A stretch of 64,000 nucleotides of DNA from Brachybacterium sp. P6-10-X1 (lineage in GTDB: Bacteria; Actinomycetota; Actinomycetes; Actinomycetales; Dermabacteraceae). Under the pieces are notes generated by a model. It was not told the DNA's origin, did not search any database, and saw only the letters and a list, made by a program, of their open reading frames with translations. Both the position numbers and the translations under genes were made by a program. Every line of letters starts with the position of its first letter. Positions within the stretch are counted from its first letter, which is position 1. The stretch lies in contig NZ_CP017297.1 of assembly GCF_001969445.1 (NCBI RefSeq), positions 2,046,001-2,110,000 of the forward strand. The letters are read 5' to 3'. Positions 48,737 through 58,385 of this stretch are shown one piece after another.

Positions 48737-50395
48737 ATGCCATCCGACGCACCATCGGCTCCCCCGAGGGCACTGCCGGCGCTGATCCCGGCCCTGCGTG
48801 CCGATCTGCTCGCCGCCCCGTACACGAGCGAGGCGCTCGAGGCCCTGCTGGGGCCCGTCGCGGCCGCGGCGCTGGCGCGCGAGAACGCGGTCCCTGCCCG
48901 TCGCGTGACAGAGCCGCTGCTCGATCCCGCCGCGGTGCTGCTGCGACTGTTCACCCTGGGCGCCGTGGTGCCGCGCTCGCTGGTTCGGACGGCCCTGCCC
49001 ACCCTCGGCGTCGACGGCGCCCTGCGCCTGGGTCTGCTGGCGCCGGCCGCCGAGCCCAAGGCGTACGCCCGGGACGATCGCGCCGCCGACGATCCGGACA
49101 CCCCGCTGCGTGCCCTGATCGACCTCGCCCCCTATGCCGCGAGCGACGACGCGGGCGAGATCTCCTGGTGGATCGCCTCGGACCTCTCGGAGATGGCGAC
49201 CGGCCGTGAGCTGTCGCCCGAGCATGTCCTCGGTGTGGGCGGCGCCTCGCTCACGCTGGCCCGGATCACGCCGCGCGACCCGGTGGGAACGGTGCTGGAC
49301 GTCGGCTGCGGCGGCGGGATCCAGGCGATGCATGCCTCCCGTCACGCCGACCGCGTGATCGCCACCGACCTGTCCGAGCGGGCCCTGGACTTCGCCGCCT
49401 TCAACGCCGCGCTGAACGGGATCGAACTCGAGCTGCGCCAGGGCTCGCTGCTGGAGCCGGTGGGCGAGGAGACCGTCGACCTGATCGTCTCCAACCCGCC
49501 CTTCGTCATCACCCCGCGGGGCCGGGCGCGCGAGGTCCCCCAGGACGTCGGGACGGAGCCGTCGGTCCCGGCCGACGGAACCGCCACCGGGACCCCGGTG
49601 TGGACCTACCGCGACGGCGGCCTCGCCGGCGACACCCTGCTGGCCGAGCTGCTGAGCGCCCTGCCCGCCCATCTCGCGCCGGGCGGCCGCGCCGTCCTGC
49701 TCGGCAACTGGGAGATCGCCCACGGCGCACCCTTCGACGAGCATCCTCGCTCCTGGCTCGCGCCCGCCGCGGAGGACGGCGTCGACGCGTGGGTGATCCA
49801 GCGCGAGCAGGAGGATCCCGCACAGTACGCGGAGACCTGGGTCCGCGACGCCGGGGTCACCGCCCGCGATCCGCGCTGGCCCGCCCTGGTGGGGTCCTGG
49901 CTCGAGGACTTCGCCGGGCGCGACGTCGAGGCCGTCGGCTTCGGCTATCTCCTGCTGCGCCGCCCGGACGCGGGCCCGACCGCCGCTCGCCGCGGCGTGC
50001 TGCGCACCGAGGTGGCCACCGGCACCGGGACGGGTTCCCTGGCATCCCACCTCGCCGCCGGGCTCATGGCGCTCGACGTCCTCGCGGGACGGGACGACGA
50101 CGCTCTCGCGGCGGATCGGCTCGTGCGCGCCGATGACGTCGTCGAGCGCCGCCATCTGACGCCGGGCGCCTGGGATCCGATGCTGATCGAGCTGGTCCAG
50201 GGAGCGGGCCTCGCCCGCGTGGTCCGCACCGATCAGATCCTGGCCGCGACCGTCGGCGCCCTGGACGGCACCCTCACCGTCGCCCAGATCGTCTCCGCGG
50301 TGTGCGCCCTGACCGATGCCGACCCCGACGAGGCCCTCGAGCAGGTGCTGCCGAGCCTGCGCGACCTCGTCATCACATCGATGGTGACCCTGTGA
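48737..50395 (+). CDS. Class I SAM-dependent methyltransferase (HemK-like, multi-domain)
   Basis: 552 aa. The N-terminal ~150 residues are helical and winged-helix-like. The Rossmann domain follows: VLDVGCGGGIQAMHASR (motif I, ~residue 185), VIATDLSERAL, and LIVSNPPFVITPRG (NPPF, ~residue 254), as in protein glutamine or RNA/DNA adenine/guanine methyltransferases. A C-terminal helical domain of about 200 residues with DDALAADRLVRADDVVERRHL is typical of the conserved actinobacterial family of unknown substrate. ATG 48737 sits 7 nt after CACAAT. Stop overlaps the PAP2 gene. Confidence 0.85.
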   Translation: MPSDAPSAPPRALPALIPALRADLLAAPYTSEALEALLGPVAAAALARENAVPARRVTEPLLDPAAVLLRLFTLGAVVPRSLVRTALPTLGVDGALRLGLLAPAAEPKAYARDDRAADDPDTPLRALIDLAPYAASDDAGEISWWIASDLSEMATGRELSPEHVLGVGGASLTLARITPRDPVGTVLDVGCGGGIQAMHASRHADRVIATDLSERALDFAAFNAALNGIELELRQGSLLEPVGEETVDLIVSNPPFVITPRGRAREVPQDVGTEPSVPADGTATGTPVWTYRDGGLAGDTLLAELLSALPAHLAPGGRAVLLGNWEIAHGAPFDEHPRSWLAPAAEDGVDAWVIQREQEDPAQYAETWVRDAGVTARDPRWPALVGSWLEDFAGRDVEAVGFGYLLLRRPDAGPTAARRGVLRTEVATGTGTGSLASHLAAGLMALDVLAGRDDDALAADRLVRADDVVERRHLTPGAWDPMLIELVQGAGLARVVRTDQILAATVGALDGTLTVAQIVSAVCALTDADPDEALEQVLPSLRDLVITSMVTL

Positions 50396-51384
50396 ACGAT
50401 CCTCTCGACGCCCCCGCCGCCCCGACGCCGCAGCGCCCTCGCGGCGCGACGGTCCGGCCGCTGCTGGCCCTGCTGACCGCGGCCGCCTGCGCCGCCTTGA
50501 TCGTGCTGCTGGTCCGCACAGCGGTCGGCACCGCGAGCGGGCAGCGGCTGGACCAGCTGATCCTCTCGGGAGCCCAGGACGACGAGGGGACCCTCGGCCA
50601 GTACGCGGCATCCGCCGTGGGGACCGTGAGCCTCCCGGTGATGGCCGGGCTGCTCGCGACCGCCGTCGTGCTGGTGCTGCTGCGTCGACGCCTGTACCTG
50701 CTGCTCCCGCTGGGCCTGCTGGTGGTCGGCGCGAACCTCACCACCCAGGTCCTCAAGCACCTGGTGGTCTCCCGGGAGGCGCTGGGCCCGGGCATCGACA
50801 TCACCCCGAACTCCTTCCCCTCCGGCCACACCACCCTGGCCGCGGCCGCGACGATCGCCGTGGTGCTCGCCTCGGGCCGGGCGCGCGTGGTCCTCGCCCC
50901 GCTGGGCGCCCTGTGGACCGCCGCGGCGGGCATCGGCACCCTGGTACTGGGCTGGCACCGGCCCAGCGATGTGATCGGCGCGATCCTGATCGTGGCCGGG
51001 TGGACCTTCCTGGTCCTGTTCCTCGACGGGCTGCACACCCGCCGCCGGCTCGGCCGGGCCGCGCCCTCTCCGGGGCACGGAAGACGTCGACGGGGCGGGG
51101 CGAGTCCGGCCGGCGGCCCGCGGCGTCGTCCGCGCATGTCTCGGGCCGACGCGATGATCGCCGCGCTGCTCGGCCTGGCAGGCGTGGCGGGGCTGGCCTA
51201 CGGATCGCTCGAGCTGTCCTCCCTGCGGCTCCCGCTGGATCTCGAGGACGTCGCCCAGCAGCAGGATTCCTTCCCCGCCATGGCCGCCCTGATCGGCGGC
51301 GGCACCGCTGCGTGGATGGCGCTGGTGCTCGTCCTGCGCTCGCCGATCTCACACAGGAGCCGCTCCGGCGACCGTGTACCGTGA
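50392..51384 (+). CDS. PAP2-type phosphatase with C-terminal membrane extension
   Basis: Membrane phosphatase of the acid-phosphatase/PAP2 superfamily, perhaps acting on undecaprenyl-pyrophosphate or phosphatidic acid. 330 aa with about eight hydrophobic segments. Catalytic motifs: KHLVVSREALGP (motif 1, K/R), PSGHTT (motif 2, near residue 142), GWHRPSDV (motif 3, His). After residue ~230 there is a basic linker and a further two-helix domain (SRADAMIAALLGLAGVAGL). Starts with GTG in the methyltransferase stop (GTGA). Confidence 0.87.
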   Translation: MNDPLDAPAAPTPQRPRGATVRPLLALLTAAACAALIVLLVRTAVGTASGQRLDQLILSGAQDDEGTLGQYAASAVGTVSLPVMAGLLATAVVLVLLRRRLYLLLPLGLLVVGANLTTQVLKHLVVSREALGPGIDITPNSFPSGHTTLAAAATIAVVLASGRARVVLAPLGALWTAAAGIGTLVLGWHRPSDVIGAILIVAGWTFLVLFLDGLHTRRRLGRAAPSPGHGRRRRGGASPAGGPRRRPRMSRADAMIAALLGLAGVAGLAYGSLELSSLRLPLDLEDVAQQQDSFPAMAALIGGGTAAWMALVLVLRSPISHRSRSGDRVP

Positions 51385-51486
51385 GCAATCGCCGAGCGCT
51401 CGGGAGAGCCCGGTGGACCCCGGACCACAGCATCCAGCGATGGCGGACGGGCCGCGACGCGACGCGGCGAGGAAGGACGTATCAAC

Positions 51487-54204
51487 GTGACAGGCGGACG
51501 GCATCTGGTGATCGTCGAGTCCCCGACGAAGGCGCGCACCATCGCGCCCTACCTCGGCGACGGATTCGACGTGATGGCCTCGGTGGGGCACATCCGTGAC
51601 ATCCCGGTGCCCCGTGACCTGCCGGCCGAGATGAAGAAGGGGCCGTACGGCAAGTTCGGCGTCGACGTCGAGAACGGCTTCGACCCGTACTACATCGTCA
51701 ACGCGGAGAAGAAGAAGACCGTCGCGGACCTCAAGAAGGCCCTCAAGGATGCCGACACCCTCTACCTCGCCACCGATGAGGACCGCGAGGGCGAGGCGAT
51801 CGCCTGGCACCTGCTGGAGACGCTCAAGCCCAAGAAGTCCTTGCCGGTCAAGCGCATGGTGTTCCACGAGATCACCAAGGACGCGATCCTCGGCGCTCTC
51901 GAGAGCACCCGTGACATCGACACCGATCTGGTCGATGCGCAGGAGACCCGCCGCATCCTGGACCGCCTGGTGGGCTTCGAGCTGTCGCCGGTGCTGTGGC
52001 GCAAGATCAAGCCGTCCCTCTCCGCCGGGCGGGTGCAGTCGGTCGCGACCCGCCTCGTGGTCGAGCGGGAGCGGGAGCGGATGGCCTTCGTCCCCGCCGA
52101 CTATTGGGATGTGACCGGCACCTTCGCGGCCGAGACGGGTCAGTTCAGCGCGAAGATCGCCACGGTCGACGGTTCCCGCGTCGCCACCGGCTCCGACTTC
52201 GCCGACGACGGCACGCTGAAGCCGAAGGCGAAGAACGCCGCCGTCCTGACCGAGGAATCCACGAAAACCCTGGTCGAGGCGCTGACTGACGCCCCCGCCG
52301 AGGTCGCCGCGCTGGAGTCCAAGCCGTACACCCGCCGGCCGGCCGCGCCCTTCACCACCTCCTCGCTGCAGCAGGAGGCCTCCCGCAAGCTGCGCCTGGG
52401 GGCCCGCCAGTCGATGCGGGTGGCCCAGTCGCTGTACGAGAACGGGTACATCACGTACATGCGTACCGATTCGGTCACGCTCTCCGGGGAGGCGATCACG
52501 GCCTCCCGCGGCCAGGCCGCCGAGCTGTACGGCTCCCAGTACGTGCCGGACAAGCCGCGCTACTACCAGACCAAGTCCCAGAGCGCGCAGGAGGCGCACG
52601 AGGCGATCCGCCCCGCCGGGGATCGTTTTCGCACCCCGGCGGACGTGGCCGGGCAGCTCTCGGGCGACGAGTTCCGCCTGTACGAGCTGATCTGGAAGCG
52701 CACGGTCGCCTCGCAGATGGCCGACGCCAAGGGCACCACCTCCACCGTCGAGCTCTCGCTGACGCAGTCCGGGCGCACGGCGACTTTCCGCGCCGCCGGC
52801 ACCGTGATCACCTTCCGCGGCTTCCTGGCCGCCTATGAGGAGGGGCGCGATGCCAGCCGGTACGGCAACGACGACTCCGGCGACAAGCGCCTGCCGCAGA
52901 TGGAGGAGGGCCAACAGCTCGACACCCGCGAGCTGACCCCGGACGGCCACACCACGACGCCTCCCCCGCGCTACACCGAGGCCTCGCTGGTGCGGGCGCT
53001 GGAGGAGCGCGGCATCGGCCGCCCCTCGACCTATGCCTCCACCGTCGCCACGGTGCAGGACCGCGGCTACGTGCTGCGCCGGGGCAGCGCCCTGGTGCCC
53101 AGCTGGACCGCCTTCGCCGTGGTGCGCCTGCTCGAGGAGCATTTCGGGGCATTCATCGACTACGATTTCACCGCCCAGATGGAGCAGCAGCTGGACCGGA
53201 TGGCCCAGGGCGAGCTGGGCCGCAAGCAGTACCTCGAGGAGTTCTACCTCGGAGACGGCGAACAGGGCCCCATCGGGCTCAAGCGCATGGTCGACGACCT
53301 GGGCGACATCGACGCCCGAGCGATCAACAGCATCGAGATCGGCGAGGGCATCACGCTGCGCGTGGGCCGTTACGGCGCGTATGTCGAAAGGGCGGCGCGG
53401 GACGAGGACGGTGAGCTCATCGAGGGCGCTGCTCCGCAGCGCTCCTCGGTCTCGGACGACGTCGCTCCCGACGAGCTGACCGTCGAGGTGGCGCAGGAGA
53501 TGCTGGAGCGGGCCAAGGACGACGGGCGGGTGCTGGGCACCGATCCGGAGACCGGCCACGAGGTCGTCGCCAAGGACGGCCGCTTCGGTCCCTACGTCAG
53601 CGAGGTCCTGCCGGAGGTCGAGGGCGACAAGACGCCGAAGTCCAAGAAGCCGAAACCCCGCACTGGCTCGCTGCTGAAGTCCATGGACCTGGCCACCGTC
53701 ACCCTCGAGGACGCGCTGAAGCTGTTGAGCCTGCCGCGCGTGGTCGGCACCACCGAGGACGGCACCCCCGTCACGGCGCAGAACGGCCGCTACGGCCCGT
53801 ATCTCAAGAAGGGCACGGACTCCCGCTCGCTGGAGACCGAGGACCAGATCTTCTCCATCACGATGGAGGAGGCCGAGAAGCTCTACGCCCAGCCCAAGAC
53901 CCGGGGTCGAGCCGCCGCCAAGCCACCGCTGAAGGAGCTCGGCACCGATCCGACCAGCGAGAAGCCGATCGTGATCAAGGACGGTCGCTTCGGCCCGTAC
54001 ATCACCGACGGCGCCACGAACGTCTCGCTGCGCTCCACCGAGAGCGTCGAGGAGATCACCGAGAAGGTCGCGGTCGAGAAGCTCGCGGAGAAGCGCGCGA
54101 AGGGGCCCGCGAAGAAGAAGACCCCGGCCAAGCGCTCGACCGCGACGAAGAGCTCGACCGCGAAGAAGAGCACGACGACGAAGAGCTCGACTACGAAGAA
54201 GTAA
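51487..54204 (+). CDS. topA: DNA topoisomerase I
   Basis: Type IA topoisomerase that relaxes negative supercoils. 905 aa: TOPRIM domain with VIVESPTKA and ATDEDREGEAIAWH; the catalytic Tyr is in ENGYITYMRTDS (~residue 324); SAGRVQSVATRLVV is conserved. The C-terminal half has repeated TopoI_C domains (DGRFGPYVSEVL, NGRYGPYLKKG, DGRFGPYITDG) and ends in a Lys/Thr/Ser tail, as in actinobacteria, with no zinc fingers. GTG start with AGGAAGGA. A hairpin follows at 54242. Confidence 0.96.
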   Translation: MTGGRHLVIVESPTKARTIAPYLGDGFDVMASVGHIRDIPVPRDLPAEMKKGPYGKFGVDVENGFDPYYIVNAEKKKTVADLKKALKDADTLYLATDEDREGEAIAWHLLETLKPKKSLPVKRMVFHEITKDAILGALESTRDIDTDLVDAQETRRILDRLVGFELSPVLWRKIKPSLSAGRVQSVATRLVVERERERMAFVPADYWDVTGTFAAETGQFSAKIATVDGSRVATGSDFADDGTLKPKAKNAAVLTEESTKTLVEALTDAPAEVAALESKPYTRRPAAPFTTSSLQQEASRKLRLGARQSMRVAQSLYENGYITYMRTDSVTLSGEAITASRGQAAELYGSQYVPDKPRYYQTKSQSAQEAHEAIRPAGDRFRTPADVAGQLSGDEFRLYELIWKRTVASQMADAKGTTSTVELSLTQSGRTATFRAAGTVITFRGFLAAYEEGRDASRYGNDDSGDKRLPQMEEGQQLDTRELTPDGHTTTPPPRYTEASLVRALEERGIGRPSTYASTVATVQDRGYVLRRGSALVPSWTAFAVVRLLEEHFGAFIDYDFTAQMEQQLDRMAQGELGRKQYLEEFYLGDGEQGPIGLKRMVDDLGDIDARAINSIEIGEGITLRVGRYGAYVERAARDEDGELIEGAAPQRSSVSDDVAPDELTVEVAQEMLERAKDDGRVLGTDPETGHEVVAKDGRFGPYVSEVLPEVEGDKTPKSKKPKPRTGSLLKSMDLATVTLEDALKLLSLPRVVGTTEDGTPVTAQNGRYGPYLKKGTDSRSLETEDQIFSITMEEAEKLYAQPKTRGRAAAKPPLKELGTDPTSEKPIVIKDGRFGPYITDGATNVSLRSTESVEEITEKVAVEKLAEKRAKGPAKKKTPAKRSTATKSSTAKKSTTTKSSTTKK

Positions 54205-54571
54205 GGCGCGGCGGCCCCTGACAGGGGTCGGTCGCACGAGACGACAGGGGCACGGGTCAGCGGGGCCGTGCCCCTGTCGCGTGCTGATCGGACGGTTCCC
54301 GTCGGACCCGCCGCTGTCGGAGGCCCCCACCCTCGCCCGAGGTCGCCTCACGCCTCGTGCCGCCCACGCTCCGCACATGACCCCTCCGGGATCGGGCAAA
54401 ACGGTCGCCGTGCGCGTATGCTCCGAGAACTGGACCACTCCGGTCGCATCCGCGCATGTCAGGTCACAACGCAGCATCGAGGTCGCGACGAGCCGCCCCG
54501 CGCCTGCCCTGCCGGTGCGACCGGCCTACAGTGTGACCAGGAGCTCGCCTCTGACTCACGAAGGAGTGATC
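54205..54571. other. Spacer between topA and the sugar ABC operon
   Basis: 367 bp with the topA terminator and the operon promoter region. TACAGT at 54530-54535 could be the -10; a short GCCGGTGCGACCGGC inverted repeat precedes it and could be an operator. The ribosome-binding site AAGGAG lies just upstream of ATG 54572. I see no gene. Confidence 0.45.
54242..54279 (+). terminator. Terminator after topA
   Basis: A perfect 14-bp stem (54242-54255 with 54266-54279) with a 10-nt loop, 38 nt past the stop. Confidence 0.75.
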
Positions 54572-55918
54572 ATGAACCGACGTCTCAGCCGGCGTGCGGT
54601 CATGTCCACAGCCGCGGCCACCGCAGCGCTGGGGATGACCGGATGCCTGCAGAACCCCGATCCGGCTGGCAGCGGAGGCAGCGGTCCGGTCGAGCGATAC
54701 ACCCCGGGGGACACGCCCGGTTCCGGCACGGTGACGATCCTCGGCGCTTTCGGGGGCCAGGAGCGGGACGCCTTCATGGCCTCGCTCGAAGGCTTCCAGT
54801 CCGATTCGGGCATCACCATCGAGTACACGCCGGACTCCGACTTCACCAACACGGTCCAGCAGCGCGTGGGGGCCGGGGCAGCCCCGGACATCGCCCTGTT
54901 CCCGCAGCCCGGCGGCATGTTCGATCTCGCCGAGCAGGGGACGATCACCCCGATCGACGTGTTCCTGGACTACGACCAGTTGAACTCGACCCTGATCCCC
55001 GGTTTCCTGGACTCGGCCCGATTGCAGGGACGCGTCTACGGCGCCCCGATGCGCATGGCCTGCAAGTCGCTCATCTGGTACCCCAAGAAGGCGTACGAGG
55101 AGGGTGGCTACGGGGACGAGCCCGCCACCATGCAGGAGCTCTACCAGATCACCGACGAGATGAAGGCCGACGGCATCACGCCGTGGTCCGACGGCTGGGG
55201 CGCCGACCAGGCGACCGGCTGGGTGGGCACGGACTGGATCGAGGAGTTCATGCTCCGCGTCCACGGCCCCGTGGTCTACGACGACTGGGTCAAGCACCGC
55301 ATGCCCTTCAACGCGAAGGAGGTGGTGGAGGTGTTCGACCTCGTCGGCGATCTGCTGAAGACCGAGGGCAACGTGCTCGGCGGCACCGATGCCATCATCT
55401 CCACGCCCTTCTCCGAGGCGCCGCTGCCCCTGTTCGACGACCCGCCGAAGGCGATGCTCGTGCGCCAGGGAAACTTCGTCACCGGCTTCTTCCCCGAGGA
55501 CATCCAGGCGACCATGGACGAGGAGGTCGGCGTGTACGCGATGCCCAGCTGGGAGGGCGGCTTCGACGGCCAACCGATCCTGGGCGGTGGCGACCTCGCC
55601 ACCCTGTTCACCCTCAACGACGACACCGTGAAGGTCATGGAGTTCCTGACCTCCGACGAGTTCGGCGGCGAGTGGGCGGAGGCGGGCGGCTGGCTGAGCC
55701 CCCACCGCACCTTCGACCAGTCGCGGTACTCCTCCGAGATCACCCGGAAGATCGCCGAGATCGCCTCGGGGGCGGCCGCGTTCCGCTACGACGGCTCGGA
55801 CCTGATGCCGACGGCCGTGGGCTCCGGGTCCTTCTGGAAGGGCATGGTCGAGTGGCTGCAGGGCGCGAAGACCTCCCAGGAGGTCTGCGACGAGATCGAG
55901 AACGGGTGGCCGTCGTGA
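54572..55918 (+). CDS. Sugar ABC transporter substrate-binding lipoprotein
   Basis: The receptor of a carbohydrate importer (family 1 solute-binding protein). 448 aa. The signal peptide has a twin-arginine-like SRRAVMS stretch and a lipobox GMTGC with the lipidated Cys at residue 25. TVTILGAFGGQERDAF begins the mature fold; GAGAAPDIALFPQPGGMF, YGAPMRMACKSLIWYPKKAYEEGG and the C-terminal WEGGFDGQPILGGGDLATL follow. RBS AAGGAG precedes ATG 54572. Closest in type to glucoside/oligosaccharide receptors (AglE-like). The stop overlaps the permease gene. Confidence 0.9.
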   Translation: MNRRLSRRAVMSTAAATAALGMTGCLQNPDPAGSGGSGPVERYTPGDTPGSGTVTILGAFGGQERDAFMASLEGFQSDSGITIEYTPDSDFTNTVQQRVGAGAAPDIALFPQPGGMFDLAEQGTITPIDVFLDYDQLNSTLIPGFLDSARLQGRVYGAPMRMACKSLIWYPKKAYEEGGYGDEPATMQELYQITDEMKADGITPWSDGWGADQATGWVGTDWIEEFMLRVHGPVVYDDWVKHRMPFNAKEVVEVFDLVGDLLKTEGNVLGGTDAIISTPFSEAPLPLFDDPPKAMLVRQGNFVTGFFPEDIQATMDEEVGVYAMPSWEGGFDGQPILGGGDLATLFTLNDDTVKVMEFLTSDEFGGEWAEAGGWLSPHRTFDQSRYSSEITRKIAEIASGAAAFRYDGSDLMPTAVGSGSFWKGMVEWLQGAKTSQEVCDEIENGWPS

Positions 55919-57078
55919 CCACCGCGACGCAGACCCACAAGGGTCCGCAGGCCCCGCCTCCCGCGGAGGCCGACGGGACGAAGCACGGCACAGCGCGCCC
56001 CGTGCGCGTGCTCGTCGGAGCCGTCGGCATGGCGGTCACGGCCTGGTTCGTGTGCAATGCGTTCCTCGCCTTCGCCTACTACCCCGAGTGGTTCGCGAAC
56101 TCCGGGATCCTCATCGGACTGCTGGGGCTGATTCTCGGCATCGGCGGTTCGGTGGTGTTCTTCCTCTTCCTGAACATCTGCATCGAGGGCTTCCCCGCGC
56201 GGTTCTCCGCCGGGCTCATCCCCTATGCGTTCCTCCTGCCCGGATTCAGCCTGATCGGGATCTTCCTGCTCTACCCGACGGTGCAGACGATCGTGTACTC
56301 CTTCGCCAACGACGATTCGACGGCGTGGGTGGGGCTGCACAACTACCAGGCGATCTTCTCCAGCGGCCACTTCTGGTCCACCCTTCTGAACAACTTCCTG
56401 TGGATCCTCATCGTCCCGGTGGTCACGGTCGCCTTCGGTCTCGCCGTCGCGGTGCTGGCCGACAAGCTCTCCCCCGCCGGCGAGAACGCGGCGAAGTCGT
56501 TGATCTTCCTGCCGATGGCGATCAGCTTCGTGGGCGCGGCGACCATCTGGGCGCTGGTGTACGCCTACAACTCCCCCGGGGAGGCCCAGACCGGTCTGCT
56601 CAACGCCATCGTCACGGCGTTCGGCGGGTCCCCCCAGCCGTGGTACCAGATCGACACCGCCCGGCTGAACTCGCTGGCGCTCATGGTGATCCTGATCTGG
56701 TTGCAGACGGGATTCGCGATGGTGCTCATCAGCTCGGCGATCAAGGGGGTCCCCGAGGACACGGTCGAGGCCGGACGCATGGACGGCGCCAGCGAGATCC
56801 GCATCTTCTGGCAGATCGTGTTCCCGCAGGTGCGGCCCACGCTCATCGCCGTGCTGATCACGGTGATGATCCTGGTGCTGAAGGTCTTCGACCTCATCTA
56901 CGTCACCACCAACGGCCTGTACGACTCCGACGTGATCGCGAACCTCTTCTTCCGGAAGCTGTTCACCGATCAGCAGGCCGGGCAGGCCTCGGCCATCGTG
57001 GTCGTGCTCCTGCTCCTCGTGGTGCCGATCCTGATCTACCAGGTCAAGAGCTTCAGGCAGCAGGAGGCGAACCGATGA
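55915..57078 (+). CDS. Sugar ABC transporter permease 1 (AglF/MalF-type)
   Basis: A 387-aa membrane subunit with eight hydrophobic segments, including two N-terminal helices before the permease core (FCNAFLAFAYYPEWFANSG). The EAA loop is VEAGRMDGASEIRIFWQIVFPQVRP. I use GTG 55915 (4-bp GTGA overlap); another GTG lies at 55906. No ATPase gene is in the operon, which is normal for importers using a shared MsiK-type ATPase. Sits between receptor and second permease. Confidence 0.88.
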   Translation: MTTATQTHKGPQAPPPAEADGTKHGTARPVRVLVGAVGMAVTAWFVCNAFLAFAYYPEWFANSGILIGLLGLILGIGGSVVFFLFLNICIEGFPARFSAGLIPYAFLLPGFSLIGIFLLYPTVQTIVYSFANDDSTAWVGLHNYQAIFSSGHFWSTLLNNFLWILIVPVVTVAFGLAVAVLADKLSPAGENAAKSLIFLPMAISFVGAATIWALVYAYNSPGEAQTGLLNAIVTAFGGSPQPWYQIDTARLNSLALMVILIWLQTGFAMVLISSAIKGVPEDTVEAGRMDGASEIRIFWQIVFPQVRPTLIAVLITVMILVLKVFDLIYVTTNGLYDSDVIANLFFRKLFTDQQAGQASAIVVVLLLLVVPILIYQVKSFRQQEANR

Positions 57079-57929
57079 ACGGGACCATGCAGGACGGGCG
57101 CAAACGCTCCCCCGTCGCCATCATCGCCATGCCGCTGCTGGCGCTGCTGTGGACGATCCCCACGATCGGTCTGCTGGTGACGAGCTTCCGCGACCGCGAG
57201 GCGGCGGCCTCCACGGGCTGGTGGACGGCTCTGTGGGAAGGCGGCTGGACGTGGGACAACTATGCTCAGGTGCTCACCGATCCGTCGGTGACCGGCTCGC
57301 TGATCAACTCGGTGGTGGTGGCGGTGCCGGCGACGGTGCTGCCGATCATGTTCGCGGCCTTCGCCGCGTACGCGTTCACGTTCATCGACTTCCGCGGCAA
57401 GGACGTGCTGTTCATCATCATCGTCGCGCTGATGGTGGTCCCGATCCAGGTCTCGTTCCAACCGATGCTGGATCTGCTGGGCCCGCGCGGCCTGGGGATC
57501 AACGGCCAGTTCCTGGCGGTGTGGATGCTGCACACCGGCTTCGGCATGCCTCTGGCGGTGTACATCCTGCGCAACTACATGACCACCCTGCCGGGCTCGG
57601 TCGTCGAGAGCGCGAAGATCGACGGGGCCTCGCACTTCCAGACGTTCTGGCGTCTGGTCGCGCCGATGTCCTCCCCGGCGATCGCCGCCTTCGCCACGCT
57701 CCAGTTCCTGTGGGTGTGGAACGACCTGCTGATCGCGAAGCTGTTCCTGGGCGGCGGGGAGAACAAGACCATCATCGTGAACCTGCAGCAGATGCTGGGC
57801 ACGCAGGGTCAGGGTGCCGAGATCCTGACCGCCGGGGCCTTCATCTCGATGGTGATCCCGATGATCGTGTTCTTCTCCCTGCAGAGGTTCCTGGTGCGCG
57901 GCATGACTGCGGGGTCCGTCAAGGGCTGA
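57075..57929 (+). CDS. Sugar ABC transporter permease 2 (AglG/MalG-type)
   Basis: 284 aa with six hydrophobic segments; EAA loop VESAKIDGASHFQTFWRLVAPMSSPAI, and FLWVWNDLLIAKLFLGG is the conserved MalG-type stretch. ATG 57075 overlaps the upstream permease stop. It would be followed by a glycosidase gene in many such operons, and a broken frame begins 48 bp downstream. Confidence 0.9.
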   Translation: MNGTMQDGRKRSPVAIIAMPLLALLWTIPTIGLLVTSFRDREAAASTGWWTALWEGGWTWDNYAQVLTDPSVTGSLINSVVVAVPATVLPIMFAAFAAYAFTFIDFRGKDVLFIIIVALMVVPIQVSFQPMLDLLGPRGLGINGQFLAVWMLHTGFGMPLAVYILRNYMTTLPGSVVESAKIDGASHFQTFWRLVAPMSSPAIAAFATLQFLWVWNDLLIAKLFLGGGENKTIIVNLQQMLGTQGQGAEILTAGAFISMVIPMIVFFSLQRFLVRGMTAGSVKG

Positions 57930-58221
57930 TCACCGAACTGCGACGCACAGCGGAACGAGCGGGAGGAGAACGCGGCGATGGACCCGTTCTTCGCGCCGCT
58001 CCAGAAGAATGTGCTGACACAGCGTCGTCGGCGCAGCCGCGAGGAGCTCCGCATCGAGGTCTCCACCCCGAGCGCGCGAACCTCCCGCCGCCGACTAGTT
58101 CGACCGTGCCGGTCGAGCCCCATCGAACACGAGACCATCGTGAACCCGACCGCCTGCCCGGCGGCCTGTCCCAGCTGTCACCTGATCGTGCAGCGGCCCC
58201 TTCCGCCGACCGAGTCGCCCC
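57930..58221. other. Junction between the ABC operon and the acquired cassette
   Basis: The first ~50 bp and the start of the next frame are as GC-biased as the ABC genes; beyond about 58095 the third-position GC bias disappears and no frame looks coding until the glycosidase gene on the other strand. This is the probable recombination joint. Confidence 0.5.
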
Positions 58222-58385
58222 TCAGAGTCTGGTCGTTCCGTGCCGGTCGCACGTGGGAGAACGACAGAGATCTGGACGTTCTGCCAGCTCGCGAGAAGGA
58301 GATGCGGACGAAGAATCGAACCCGAGGTCCGCTCCGTCGTGATAAGCCACGCCGATCTGCTCGGTCGTTCCCGTGCGAGCGTTGA
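57978..58385 (+). pseudogene. Probable 5' remnant of a third gene in the sugar ABC operon
   Basis: GGGAGGAG precedes ATG 57978 by 9 nt, a strong ribosome site. The first ~38 codons (MDPFFAPLQKNVLTQ..., with strong G/C at third positions) look coding; from about 58095 codon use degrades, the product becomes an Arg/Cys/Pro-rich stretch, and the frame then runs antisense into the glycosidase gene. I read this as the start of a gene cut by the insertion of the downstream cassette. I cannot tell what it encoded. Confidence 0.45.

Noticed and set aside
46459..49209. A 916-codon open frame on the plus strand opposite the helicase
   Set aside because: Composition is Gly/Ala/Arg/Gln-rich without motifs; the minus strand encodes a complete helicase. 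High-GC antisense frames stay open by codon bias.
51349..54477. A 1042-codon open frame antisense to topA
   Set aside because: Same artefact; Leu/Gly/Arg/Asp repeats with no domain, while topA has all catalytic motifs.
58311..58330. GGTTCGATTC on the minus strand looks like a tRNA T-loop, which could mark a tRNA-directed integration site at the cassette end
   Set aside because: It encodes the conserved DLGFD end of the glycosidase, and no acceptor stem, anticodon arm or D arm can be drawn around it.
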